From Xylophilus sp. Leaf220 (GTDB lineage Bacteria > Pseudomonadota > Gammaproteobacteria > Burkholderiales > Burkholderiaceae_C): 64,000 nucleotides of DNA. Shown in pieces: positions 18,836-27,949 of this stretch. Both the position numbers and the translations under genes were made by a program. Within the stretch, counting starts at the first letter, position 1. Each line of letters begins with the position of its first letter. Below the pieces are notes generated by a model that saw only the letters and a list, made by a program, of their open reading frames with translations, searched no databases and was not told the DNA's origin. Where the stretch lies: positions 414,277 through 478,276 of the forward strand of contig NZ_LMKO01000012.1 of the NCBI RefSeq assembly GCF_001421705.1, written 5' to 3'.

Positions 18836-20989
18836 ATGGCCGACCGCAACACTCCGCACGATCACCACCCCGGTGGATCCCACCCGCATCCCGCGGCCCC
18901 ATCAGCAGGCGCCGCACCGGTGCGAGCCCCGGGCGCCCCCCGCATCGCCGTCTCCTGCTGCGGCGGCGGATGCGGCACGGCAGCCGCTGCCGCTCCCGAG
19001 CCTGCGGACGCCAACAGCTCCCACGACGGCCACGACCATGGAAGCGCCGGCGACCACGCCGGCCACGACCACGGGGCGCTGCCCGGCTGGGGCCGCATCG
19101 GCGCGGCGCTGGTGGTGGCGCTGGGATCGGAACTGCTGAACCTGCTGGGGCCCGACACCACCGCCTGGCGCATCGCCGGCATGGCACTGGCCGCCGTCGC
19201 CATCGGCTTGGCCGGGCTGGGCATCTACCGCAGCGGCCTGCGCTCGTTGTTGCGCGGCCAGTTGGGCATCAGCGCCCTGATGGCGGTGGCGGTGACCGGC
19301 GCCTTCCTGATCGGCCAGTGGCCCGAAGCCGCGATGGTGATGGCGCTCTACGCCCTGGCCGAGCGGATCGAGGAGCGCGCCGCCGACCGCGCCCGCAACG
19401 CCATCGGCGCCCTGCTGGCGCTGAGCCCCGACGAGGCCGAGATCCGCCAGCCCGACGGCGGCTGGCGCATAGTGCCGGCGGACAGCGTGGTGCTGGGCGC
19501 GGTGATGCGCATCCGCCCCGGCGGCCGCATCCCGCTCGACGGCACGGTGACCGCCGGCCGTGGCGCGGTGGACGAATCGAGCGTCACCGGCGAGAGCCTG
19601 GCGGTCGACAAGGCGCCCGGCGACCCGCTCTACGCCGGCACCCTCAACGCCCAGGCGGCGCTGGAAGCCACCGTCACCTCGGTCGCCGGTGCCACCACGC
19701 TCGACCGCATCATCCGCGCGGTGGAAGAGGCCCAGGCCAGCCGCGCCCCCACCCAGCGCTTCGTCGACCGCTTCGCCGCCGTCTACACGCCGGCCGTCTT
19801 CGTGATGGCGGTGGCCGTCGCGATCGGCGCGCCGCTGCTGCTGGGCTGGGGCTGGCTCGACGCCATCTACCGCGCGCTGGTGCTGCTGGTGATCGCCTGC
19901 CCCTGCGCCCTGGTGCTGGCCACGCCGGTGACGGTGGTGAGCGCGCTGGCGGCCGCGGCCCGCCGGGGCATTCTCGTCAAGGGCGGCAAGGGTCTGGAGG
20001 AGGCGCGCGGCATCCGCGCGGTGGCCTTCGACAAGACCGGCACGGTCACCGCCGGCCGGCCAGTGCTGGTGGCGCAGCAGACCTTCGGCAGCGACGCGGC
20101 GACCGACGTGGCCGCGGCGCTGGCCGGCCGGTCCGACCACCCGGTGTCCCGCGCCATCGCCGCCGGCCTGCACGCTGCCGACGCGCACGTGCCGCAGGAC
20201 GCCACGGCCGACGACTTCGAGGCCCTGCCCGGCCGCGGCGTGCAGGGCCGGTTGGGCGGCCAGACCTGGCGCATGGGCAACCGCCGCCTGATGCAGGAGA
20301 ACGGCGTCTGGAACGCATCCGTCGCCCAGGCCGTCGCATTGCACGAATCGCAGGGCCGCAGCGTGACGCTGCTGGCCGATAGCGACGCGGTGCGCGCCCT
20401 CTTCGCCGTGGCCGACACCCTGCGCCCCGAGGCCCGCGACGCCGTCGCGCAACTGAAGGCGCTGGGCATCGTGCCGGTCATGCTCACCGGCGACAACGGC
20501 GCCGCCGCCCAGGCGGCCGCCGCAGAGGCCGGCATCGACCAGGTGCAGCACAGCCTGCTGCCGCAGGACAAGCTGGCCGCGATCGCCGCCCTGCAGCAGC
20601 GCCACGGCATCACCGCGATGGCCGGCGACGGCATCAACGACGCGCCGGCGCTCGCCAAGGCCGACATCGGCTTCGCGATGGGCGGTGCCGGCACCGACGT
20701 CGCGATGGAGGTGGCCGACGTGGTCATCATGAACGACGACCTGCGCCGGGTGGCCGAGACGGTGCGCCTCTCGCGCCGTACCCACACCGTGCTGTGGCAG
20801 AACATCGCGCTGGCGCTGGGCATCAAGCTCGTGTTCTTCGCGCTGGCGCTGGCCGGGGTGGCAACCATGTGGATGGCCGTTTTCGCCGACATGGGCGCCA
20901 GCCTGCTGGTGGTGGCCAACGGGCTGCGCATGCTGCGGCAGGTACCGGTCCCGGTGCCCGACCCCGCGCCGCGTGGGGCCGCAGCCTGA
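18836..20989 (+). CDS. cadA: P1B-type heavy-metal ATPase (CadA/ZntA group) without HMA domain
   Basis: 717 aa metal exporter. Catalytic landmarks: CPC in the membrane (VIACPCALVLATP), phosphorylation motif DKTGT, TGES, HP dipeptide (DHPVSRA), and GDGINDAPAL. The P1B-2 (Zn/Cd/Pb) group is inferred from CPC and the CadR context. The N-terminal 80 residues lack the usual GMTCxxC HMA domain. They carry SCCGGGC (Cys 41, 42, 46) and two His/Asp/Gly clusters (about 8-18 and 63-80). A CAGGA ribosome site precedes the start. Confidence 0.93.
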   Translation: MADRNTPHDHHPGGSHPHPAAPSAGAAPVRAPGAPRIAVSCCGGGCGTAAAAAPEPADANSSHDGHDHGSAGDHAGHDHGALPGWGRIGAALVVALGSELLNLLGPDTTAWRIAGMALAAVAIGLAGLGIYRSGLRSLLRGQLGISALMAVAVTGAFLIGQWPEAAMVMALYALAERIEERAADRARNAIGALLALSPDEAEIRQPDGGWRIVPADSVVLGAVMRIRPGGRIPLDGTVTAGRGAVDESSVTGESLAVDKAPGDPLYAGTLNAQAALEATVTSVAGATTLDRIIRAVEEAQASRAPTQRFVDRFAAVYTPAVFVMAVAVAIGAPLLLGWGWLDAIYRALVLLVIACPCALVLATPVTVVSALAAAARRGILVKGGKGLEEARGIRAVAFDKTGTVTAGRPVLVAQQTFGSDAATDVAAALAGRSDHPVSRAIAAGLHAADAHVPQDATADDFEALPGRGVQGRLGGQTWRMGNRRLMQENGVWNASVAQAVALHESQGRSVTLLADSDAVRALFAVADTLRPEARDAVAQLKALGIVPVMLTGDNGAAAQAAAAEAGIDQVQHSLLPQDKLAAIAALQQRHGITAMAGDGINDAPALAKADIGFAMGGAGTDVAMEVADVVIMNDDLRRVAETVRLSRRTHTVLWQNIALALGIKLVFFALALAGVATMWMAVFADMGASLLVVANGLRMLRQVPVPVPDPAPRGAAA

Positions 20990-21023
20990 GCCGCCACCGC
21001 GCACTGCCTACAATCCGCCTCCG

Positions 21024-21374
21024 ATGATCCGCCGCCTCCTGACCCTGTTGCTCACCTGCACCCTGCTGCTGCAGGCGAGCTGGGCCGCGGCGCATTTCTG
21101 CCACGACGAGCTGCCGGCCGGCGTGCAGCCGAGCAGAGTGGCCGCAGCCGGGCCGACCGGCGCGGCCGGCAACGGCAGCGTGCCGGCCGACAGCCACGAG
21201 GCCTGCTGCGCGGTGGGCCATGCCTGCCACGGCCTGTCGCACCTGGCCGCGCCGGCCGGCGATGCCTTGCCGGCACCCGACCGGGTCGCCGCCGCGCCGC
21301 GCATCGCCCTGGTGCAGTTCCCGCCCGACTGGGCCGGCACCGCCATCGAACGTCCCCGCTGGTCCGCCGCCTGA
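21024..21374 (+). CDS. czcI: CzcI-like periplasmic metal-binding protein
   Basis: 116 aa with a signal peptide (MIRRLLTLLLTCTLLLQASWAAA). The mature part is short and rich in His/Cys pairs (HFCHDE, SHEACCAVGHACHGLSH). Size, export signal and position directly before czcC match the poorly conserved CzcI proteins that precede czcCBA operons. A regulatory or chaperone role is inferred. It starts 34 bp after the ATPase gene. Confidence 0.72.
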   Translation: MIRRLLTLLLTCTLLLQASWAAAHFCHDELPAGVQPSRVAAAGPTGAAGNGSVPADSHEACCAVGHACHGLSHLAAPAGDALPAPDRVAAAPRIALVQFPPDWAGTAIERPRWSAA

Positions 21375-21464
21375 CGGCGGACCGCAACCCCTCATTCCCG
21401 TCCCATCTGCCGCCTGGTTGCGGTTCGCCGAAGTCGTCGTTTCCATGACCTTCGGAGAACCCTC

Positions 21465-22868
21465 ATGCCCCTTTTTTCCGGGTGCCGCAGCGCGGCGCCT
21501 TTTCTCGGCACGTCGCCCACGGCGGCTGCCCTCCTTCGCGCGCGCTTGCGGGCCTGTCGCGCCATCGCCGCCGCAGCGCTGGCCACGGTATCGCTCGCGG
21601 CGTTCGCCCAACCCGCAGCCTCCGGCCTGCGCGGTGCCCTCGACGCCGCCTGGGCGCTGAGCGGCGACGCCCGCAGCCAGCGCGACCGGGGCGACGAGTT
21701 CGACGCCCGGAGCCGCGCCGCCCGTGCCACCTTCGCCGGACCGCCCACGGTCGGCATCGGCCAGCGCAGCGACCGGCTCCAGCGCAACGACGGCCGGCGC
21801 GACCTCGACGGCGAAGTCGCGGTACCGCTCTGGAACCCCGGAGTGCGCGACGCGACGCGCCGCACGGTCGAGGCCGACCGCACCGCCTACGAAGACGGCG
21901 TCGCCGCCGCCCGGCTGCAGTTGGCCGGCGAGTTGCGCGCCCTCGTCGCCGACGTGGCGCTGGCCCGCATCGCCCAGAGCACCGCCGAGCGGCGCAGCGC
22001 CCAGGCCGGCGTGCTGGCCGACGACGTGGCCCGCCGGGTGCGGGCGGGCGAATCGGCGCGGGTCGAGAACCTGCAGGCCGAGGCGCTACGCCGCCAGGCT
22101 GCGGGCGACGTGGCCGACGCGCAGCGCCAGGTGGCGCCGCTGCTGGCGCGATGGACGGCGTTGACCGCCTTGACCGAGGTGCCGCCGCCCGAGGACGAGC
22201 CAGCCCCGGGCAGCGCGCCGGGCACCACCGGCACCGCCACCGGAACGCGCACGAGCAGCCCGAACGACGGCGCTGCAGCGGCAGCAACCCTGCGGCCGCC
22301 ATCGCCCGGAGCCGATCCGCGCATGCCCATGCCCGCCGACGAGCACCCCGCCCTGCGCGCCGCCCTTGCCCGGCTGCGCGCCGCCCAGGCGCGGCTGGCC
22401 CTCACCGACGCCGACCGCCGCGATCCGGTTGAGGTGGCAGTCGGCATGGGCCGCGAGCGGGAGGCGTTCGGCGACCGATCGAAGACGGCCCTGAGCGTCA
22501 CCCTACGGATCCCCCTGGCGACCGAGAACCGCAACGCCCCCCGACAGGCCGCCGCCCGCGCCGAGTTCGCGCTGGCCGACGCGGCCTACGACGCGACGCT
22601 GCGGCAGGTGGCCGCCGAGGTGGCCGCCGCCCGCGACACCCTGGCCGCCAGCGAGCGCGCCGCCGCCGAGGCCGCCGAGCGCGCCCGGCTCAGCGGCGAG
22701 GCGCAGGCGCTGATCGCCCGGGCCTACCGCCTGGGCGAAAGCAGCCTGCCCGACCGGCTGCGCGCAGAGAACGAGCAGTACGAGGCCGACCGCGCCCTGG
22801 CCCGTGCACAGGCCGACACCCTGCGCGCCCGCGCCCAGCTGCGCCAGTCCCTCGGCCAGCTGCCATGA
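21465..22868 (+). CDS. czcC: CzcC-type outer-membrane efflux protein
   Basis: 467 aa TolC/OEP-family channel of the RND efflux pump. A signal peptide (about 1-47) is followed by two OEP repeats of long Ala-rich helices (LRGALDAAWALSGDARSQRD..., HPALRAALARLRAAQARLALTDADRRDPVEVAVGMGRERE). The central linker (about 240-290) is Pro/Thr/Ala-rich and low-complexity. Its stop overlaps a possible ATG of the next gene. Confidence 0.88.
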   Translation: MPLFSGCRSAAPFLGTSPTAAALLRARLRACRAIAAAALATVSLAAFAQPAASGLRGALDAAWALSGDARSQRDRGDEFDARSRAARATFAGPPTVGIGQRSDRLQRNDGRRDLDGEVAVPLWNPGVRDATRRTVEADRTAYEDGVAAARLQLAGELRALVADVALARIAQSTAERRSAQAGVLADDVARRVRAGESARVENLQAEALRRQAAGDVADAQRQVAPLLARWTALTALTEVPPPEDEPAPGSAPGTTGTATGTRTSSPNDGAAAAATLRPPSPGADPRMPMPADEHPALRAALARLRAAQARLALTDADRRDPVEVAVGMGREREAFGDRSKTALSVTLRIPLATENRNAPRQAAARAEFALADAAYDATLRQVAAEVAAARDTLAASERAAAEAAERARLSGEAQALIARAYRLGESSLPDRLRAENEQYEADRALARAQADTLRARAQLRQSLGQLP

Positions 22869-22888
22869 ACATCCTTCCAGGAACCGCC

Positions 22889-23596
22889 ATGTCCACCAAT
22901 TCAAAGCCCGAAGTGCCTGCAGCCGGCGCGGCACGCCGGCTTCTAGCTATATTTTTCATAGCATTTTTCGCCACGGCGGCCCAGCGGGCCGCAGCGCACG
23001 GCGAGGCAGCGCCGCGCAGCCAGCCGGCCGCCCCCATACCGGCGGCCGACGCGGGCAAGACCTCCGGCGGCCCCGGTGCCGTAACCGCGACCGGCGCTCC
23101 TGCCGTCCCCGGCGCCGCAGTGTCCACCTTCACCACGCCCGACGGCGCCACGCCACGCGTCTCGGCACGCGGCGAACACCTCGAAATCACCGCCCTGCGC
23201 GACCACGGCACGCTGACGCTCTACCTCGACGACTACGCGACCAACACGCCGGTCACCGATGCGCAGGTCATCGTCGAACTGGGCAGCGCCTCGGGCACCG
23301 CGGCGCCGCAGCCCGACGGCAGCTACCGCTGGGCCCACGACAGCCTCGACGCCGCGCCGGCCGACACGGTCGTGCGCTTCACCGTGGCCGCCGGCAGCGA
23401 TGCCGAGCAGATCGAGACCCGCCTGCCCGCCGGAGCCGATGCCGCGGCGCACCGCGACGAAGGCGGCGCCGCGCACCTGCCGCGCAGCGCGTGGATCGGC
23501 ATCGCCGCCGCGGCCGCCGCGCTGCTGCTGGCCTGCGTTCTGTGGCGCCGTGCGCGCCGCACCGGCCACGCCCTGGCCGCCCCCGCCGGCACCTGA
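22889..23596 (+). CDS. Membrane-anchored Czc accessory protein, signal peptide derived from a repeat
   Basis: 235 aa. A signal/anchor (RRLLAIFFIAFFATAAQRAAA, about 20-40) is followed by a disordered Pro/Ala stretch, a beta-rich periplasmic domain (LEITALRDHGTLTLYLDDYATNTPVTDAQVIVELG) and a C-terminal membrane helix (WIGIAAAAAALLLACVLWRRARR). The periplasmic segment resembles the extra N-terminal domain of some CzcB adaptors, here as a separate gene between czcC and czcB. The start at 22889 has a CAGGA site; an ATG at 22865 overlapping the czcC stop is an alternative. The hydrophobic core of the signal is encoded by repeat copy G. Confidence 0.78.
   Translation: MSTNSKPEVPAAGAARRLLAIFFIAFFATAAQRAAAHGEAAPRSQPAAPIPAADAGKTSGGPGAVTATGAPAVPGAAVSTFTTPDGATPRVSARGEHLEITALRDHGTLTLYLDDYATNTPVTDAQVIVELGSASGTAAPQPDGSYRWAHDSLDAAPADTVVRFTVAAGSDAEQIETRLPAGADAAAHRDEGGAAHLPRSAWIGIAAAAAALLLACVLWRRARRTGHALAAPAGT
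22910..22962 (+). repeat. GCTA-N9-TAGC repeat inside a czc coding region, copy G
   Basis: GAAGTGCC (22910-22917), then a GCCGGCG / CGCCGGC hairpin, then GCTATATTTTTCATAGC (22946-22962). It aligns along its full length with copy C read in the gene direction. It lies in frame within the accessory czc gene and encodes its N-terminal PAAGAARRLLAIFFI segment. Confidence 0.8.
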
Positions 23597-23616
23597 ACAC
23601 CTGACGAAAGTCGACC

Positions 23617-24744
23617 ATGACACGCTTCATCCTCTTCCCCCTTCTCGCGCTCGGCCTGCTGGCCGGCGGCGCCTCTCCGGCCCGGGCCGATGCGGGCCAC
23701 AGCCACGACGCCGCGCCCTCCATCGCCAACGGCGACGGCCCGCGCCGCCTGCCCGACGGCACGGTGTTCCTGCCCAAGTCCAGCCAGCGACCGCTGCAGC
23801 TGCGCACCACGCTGGCCGAGCGCCGGCAACTGCCCCGCACCGTCGAGCTGAACGGCCGCGTCATGGCCGACCCTTCGGCCGGCGGCAAGGTGCAGCCCAC
23901 CGTGCCGGGCCGGATCGAGGCCAGCCCGCGCGGCCTGCCGCGCCTGGGCCAGGCGGTGGCACGCGGCGAGGTGCTGGCGGTGGTCCGCAGCAGCGCCGCT
24001 CCGCTGGAGGCGGCCAACCAGGTCGCCCTGGCCGCCGAGCTGCGTGCCAACCTGGGCGTGGCGCGCAGCCGCGTCGCCCGGCTGGAGCAGCTGGAAGGCA
24101 CGGTGCCGCAGAAGGACATCGAGGCCGCCCGCGCCGAGGCCGCCGGCCTGGGCCAGCGGCTGGCCGCGGTGGGTGCCGGCGTCGGTGCGCAGGAAACGCT
24201 GCGCGCGCCGGTGGCGGGCGTGGTGGCGGCCATCGACGTCGTCGCAGGCCAGGTGGTCGATGCGCGCGACACGCTGTTCGAGATCGTCGACCCGGCCCGC
24301 CTGATCGTCGAGGCCCGCGCGTTCGACGCGTCGCTGGCCGCCCGGGTGGCCGGCGCCCAGGTGCTGGCGGTCACAGACACCGGCCCCGGCACGCCTATTC
24401 CGCTGGTCTTCAGCGGCGCGGGCCGGATGCTGCGCGAGGGCGCGATCCCGCTGCAGTTCCGCACCGCCGGCAACGCCGAGGTGCCGCTGGCGGTGGGCCA
24501 GCCGGTGCGGCTGTCGGTGCAGACGACCGAGCGGGTCGAGGGCTTCGCGCTGCCCGCCTCGGCCCTGGTACGCAGTGCCGCCAACCAGGACACGGTGTGG
24601 GTGCAGGCCGCCGCCGAGCATTTCGTGCCGCGCACCGTGCGGCAGGTGCCGCTCGACGGCGCCACCATCGCGGTGCTGGAGGGCCTGCGGCCCGGCGACC
24701 GGGTGGTGACTCAGGCCGCGCCCCTGCTCAACCAGGTGAGGTAG
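23617..24744 (+). CDS. czcB: CzcB-type periplasmic adaptor (membrane fusion) protein
   Basis: 375 aa. Signal peptide (about 1-25), then a HSHD metal-binding-like stretch and LPDGTVFLPKSSQRPLQLRTTLAE. The HlyD barrel-sandwich halves are GKVQPTVPGRIEASPRGLPRLGQAVARGEVLAVVRS and LRAPVAGVVAAIDVVAGQVVDARDTLFEIVDPARL, separated by a short alpha-hairpin (about 130-190). It links the RND pump to the outer-membrane channel. It ends 4 bp before czcA. Confidence 0.92.
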   Translation: MTRFILFPLLALGLLAGGASPARADAGHSHDAAPSIANGDGPRRLPDGTVFLPKSSQRPLQLRTTLAERRQLPRTVELNGRVMADPSAGGKVQPTVPGRIEASPRGLPRLGQAVARGEVLAVVRSSAAPLEAANQVALAAELRANLGVARSRVARLEQLEGTVPQKDIEAARAEAAGLGQRLAAVGAGVGAQETLRAPVAGVVAAIDVVAGQVVDARDTLFEIVDPARLIVEARAFDASLAARVAGAQVLAVTDTGPGTPIPLVFSGAGRMLREGAIPLQFRTAGNAEVPLAVGQPVRLSVQTTERVEGFALPASALVRSAANQDTVWVQAAAEHFVPRTVRQVPLDGATIAVLEGLRPGDRVVTQAAPLLNQVR

Positions 24745-24748
24745 GCCC

Positions 24749-27700
24749 ATGTTCGACCGCATCCTGCGGGCCTCTCTGGCCCACCGCCTGTTCGTGCTGC
24801 TGGCCGCCGTCGTGCTGATGGCGGCGGGCACCTTCACCCTCGGCCGCATGCCGGTGGACGTGTTCCCCGATCTCAACAAACCCACCGTCACCCTGCAGGC
24901 CGAGGTGGGCGGCATGGCCCCCGAAGAGGTCGAGCAGCTCATCACCTTCCCGCTGGAGACCGCCATGGGCGGGCTGCCCGGCGTGGAGGCGGTGCGCTCG
25001 GTCTCCAGCGTGGGCCTGGCCTTCGTGTACGTGACCTTCGACTGGAGCACCGACATCTACCGCGCGCGGCAGCTCGTCTCCGAGCGGCTGGCGGTTGTGC
25101 GCGAGCAGTTCCCGCCCGGCGTACAGCACGTGGGCATGGGCCCGGTCAGCTCGGTGATGGGCGAGATCATGCTACTGGCCCTGCCGATCGATCCGCAGAA
25201 GATCAGCCCGATGGCGGTGCGCGAGGTGGCCGATTTCGTCATCCGGCCCCGGCTGCTGACGCTGCCCGGCGTGGCGCAGGTGGTGCCGATCGGCGGCGAT
25301 GTGCGCCAGTATCAGGTGCAGCCCGATACCGCCAAGCTGGCCGCGCTGGGCGTGACGCTGGAGCAGGTCTCGTCCGCGCTGCAGGGCTTTTCGGCCAACA
25401 CCAGCGGCGGCTTCCTGGAGCTGAACGCGCGGGAGTACCTGATCCGCAACATCGGCCGCACCACGCGGCTGGAAGACCTGCAGCGCCTGCCGGTCGCCTG
25501 GAAGGGCGAGGCCGGCCGGCAACGGGCGATCCAGCTGTCGCAGGTGGCCGAGGTGGCGTTCGCGCCCGCCATCCGGCGCGGCGACGCGGGCTTCAACGGC
25601 CAGCCGGCGGTGGTGCTGGGCGTGCAAAAGCAGCCCGCGGCCGATACGGTCGCCCTCACCCGCAGGATCGAGGCTGCGCTGCAGGAGATGCAGCCGGGCC
25701 TGCCGGCCGGCATGGGCACCCCGGTGGTCACCATGCGGCAGGCCAGCTTCATCGAGGCCTCGGTCGGCACGCTGCAGGGCAAGCTGACGACCGCCGCGGT
25801 GGTGGTGGCGGTGGTGCTGTACTTCTTCATGCAGAACCTGCGGACCACCGCCATCTCGCTGGTGGCGATACCGCTGTCGCTGCTGGCGACGGTGCTGGTG
25901 TTCCGCTGGCTGGGCCTGTCGATCAACACGATGACGCTGGGCGGCCTGACCATCGCGCTGGGCGAATTGGTCGACGACGCGGTGGTGGGCGTGGAGAACA
26001 TCGTGCGGCGCATGAAGGAGGCGCGACAGAAGGCCGGCGCGCACGGCGAGAAGCCCACCGTCGGCGACACGCTGGCCCTCGTGGCGCGCGCCACGCTGGA
26101 GGTGCGCTCGGGCATCGTCTACGCCACCGCGATCACGGTGCTGGTGCTGCTGCCGCTGTTCTTCCTGCCGGGCATCGAGGGCCGGTTGATGCAGCCGCTG
26201 GCGGTGGCCTACATCGTGTCGCTGCTGGCGTCGATGGTGGTGTCGGTCACCGTCACGCCGGTGCTGGCCGCCTGGTGGCTGCCGGGGCTGAAGAACCTCG
26301 ACCACGGCGACACGCGGGTGCAGGCCTGGGTCAAGGCGCGCTATGCCGGCTTGCTGGCGGGCGTGCTGCGCCGGCCCGCCGGCTGGGTGGCCGCGGCCGG
26401 CGTCGCGGTGGTGGTGGCGGCGGCCACGGTGCCGCTGTTCCCGACCACCTTTCTGCCGCCGTTCAACGAAGGCACCGCCCTGGTGGGCCTGCGGCTCGAC
26501 CCCGGCACCACGCTGGCCGAATCGAGCCGCATCGGCGCGCTGGCCGAGCAGGCGGTGCGCGGCGTGCCGGAGGTGGTGCACGTCGGCCGCCGCTCGGGCC
26601 GGGCCGAGCTCGACGAGCATGCCGAGGGCGTGCACGTGTCGGAGCTGGACGTGAAGCTGAAGCGCAGCGACCGGTCCCTGGACGCGGTCTACGCCGACAT
26701 CCGCGCCCGCATCGCCCCGCTGCCGGGCGCCAAGGGCATCGGCCAGCCGATCGGCCACCGGATCGACCACATGCTCTCGGGCGTGCGCTCGCAGATCGCG
26801 ATCAAGCTCTTCGGCGACGACCTGGACACGCTGCGCGGACAGGCCGAGGCGCTGCGGGCCCGGCTGGCCGGCATCCCCGGCATCGCCGACCTGGAGGTGG
26901 AGAAGCAGGTGCTCACCCCGCAGATCCAGGTGCGGGTCGACTACGACCGGGCGCTGGGCTACGGCATCGCCCCGGGGCAACTGCTGCGCGAGTTGCAGAT
27001 GCTGGTCGACGGCGAGCGGGTGACCCAGGTGGTCGAGGGCGCCCGCCGCTTTTGGCTGGTGCTGCGGCTGCGCGAATCTTCCCGCGGCATGGAAGGCCTG
27101 AAGGGCCTGGTGATCGACACGCCCGGCGGCCGGATCCCGCTGACGCAGCTGGCGAGCTTCGAGGAGACCGACGGCCCCAACCAGATCAGCCGCGACGACG
27201 GCCGCCGGCGCATCGTGGTGTCCGCCAACGTGCAGGGCCGGGCGCTGAGCAGCGTGGTGGAGGACATCCGCGCCACCCTCGCGCAGACGTCGCTGCCGGC
27301 CGGATATTTCGTCACGCTGGGCGGACAGTTCCAGGCGCAGGAGGAGGCCTCGCGGCTGATCGGGCTGCTGTCGCTGGGCTCGGTGGCGCTGATCTTCCTG
27401 ATCCTGTATGCCCGCTACCGCTCGGCGGTGCTGGCCGGCATCGTGATGGCCAACATCCCGCTGGCGCTGGTGGGTGCGGTGGCGGGGCTGTGGCTGTCGG
27501 GCCAGCCGCTGTCGGTGGCGGCGCTGGTGGGCTTCATCACGCTGGCGGGCATCGCGGTGCGCAACGGCATTCTGAAGGTGTCGCACTACGCAAACCTGTG
27601 CGCGACCGAGGGCGAGGCCTTCGGCACGCCGATGCTGCTGCGCGGCTCGCTGGAGCGGCTGACCCCGGTGCTGATGACCGCCCTGGTCGCGGCACTGGCG

Positions 27701-27889
27701 CTGGCGCCGCTGCTGTTCGAGGCCGAGATGCCCGGCACCGAGATCCTCTACCCGGTGGCGGTGGTGATCTTCTCGGGGTTGGTCACCTCGACCCTGCTGG
27801 ACGCCTTCGTCACGCCGGCGATGGTGCGGCTGTGGGGACAGAAGCCGGTGGAGGCCCTGGCACGCAGCGGCGCGGCGGAATCGTTCTGA
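24749..27889 (+). CDS. czcA: Heavy-metal efflux RND transporter (CzcA/CusA family)
   Basis: 1046 aa proton-driven RND pump, normal length. N-terminal helix, porter domain starting PVDVFPDLNKPTVTLQAEVGG, and membrane bundles near residues 340-530 and 870-1030. The proton-relay segment in TM4 reads ALGELVDDAVVGVENIVRRM. Canonical Zn/Co/Cd CzcA has DFG...DGA...EN here, so this pump belongs to a different HME subgroup and its ion is uncertain, despite the Cd/Zn-type context. Last gene of the island. Confidence 0.92.
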   Translation: MFDRILRASLAHRLFVLLAAVVLMAAGTFTLGRMPVDVFPDLNKPTVTLQAEVGGMAPEEVEQLITFPLETAMGGLPGVEAVRSVSSVGLAFVYVTFDWSTDIYRARQLVSERLAVVREQFPPGVQHVGMGPVSSVMGEIMLLALPIDPQKISPMAVREVADFVIRPRLLTLPGVAQVVPIGGDVRQYQVQPDTAKLAALGVTLEQVSSALQGFSANTSGGFLELNAREYLIRNIGRTTRLEDLQRLPVAWKGEAGRQRAIQLSQVAEVAFAPAIRRGDAGFNGQPAVVLGVQKQPAADTVALTRRIEAALQEMQPGLPAGMGTPVVTMRQASFIEASVGTLQGKLTTAAVVVAVVLYFFMQNLRTTAISLVAIPLSLLATVLVFRWLGLSINTMTLGGLTIALGELVDDAVVGVENIVRRMKEARQKAGAHGEKPTVGDTLALVARATLEVRSGIVYATAITVLVLLPLFFLPGIEGRLMQPLAVAYIVSLLASMVVSVTVTPVLAAWWLPGLKNLDHGDTRVQAWVKARYAGLLAGVLRRPAGWVAAAGVAVVVAAATVPLFPTTFLPPFNEGTALVGLRLDPGTTLAESSRIGALAEQAVRGVPEVVHVGRRSGRAELDEHAEGVHVSELDVKLKRSDRSLDAVYADIRARIAPLPGAKGIGQPIGHRIDHMLSGVRSQIAIKLFGDDLDTLRGQAEALRARLAGIPGIADLEVEKQVLTPQIQVRVDYDRALGYGIAPGQLLRELQMLVDGERVTQVVEGARRFWLVLRLRESSRGMEGLKGLVIDTPGGRIPLTQLASFEETDGPNQISRDDGRRRIVVSANVQGRALSSVVEDIRATLAQTSLPAGYFVTLGGQFQAQEEASRLIGLLSLGSVALIFLILYARYRSAVLAGIVMANIPLALVGAVAGLWLSGQPLSVAALVGFITLAGIAVRNGILKVSHYANLCATEGEAFGTPMLLRGSLERLTPVLMTALVAALALAPLLFEAEMPGTEILYPVAVVIFSGLVTSTLLDAFVTPAMVRLWGQKPVEALARSGAAESF

Positions 27890-27917
27890 TACTGCGCGAG
27901 AGAGAAGGCGCCGGGAA

Positions 27918-27945
27918 GGGGCCGCCGCTGCGGCCTCTTCCTCCT
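27918..27945 (+). terminator. Possible terminator after czcA
   Basis: GGCCGC / GCGGCC stem (27920-27925 with 27930-27935) followed by a pyrimidine-rich CTCTTCCTCCTTT tract, between czcA and a convergent minus-strand gene. The stem is short, so confidence is low. Confidence 0.4.
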
Positions 27946-27949
27946 TTCG

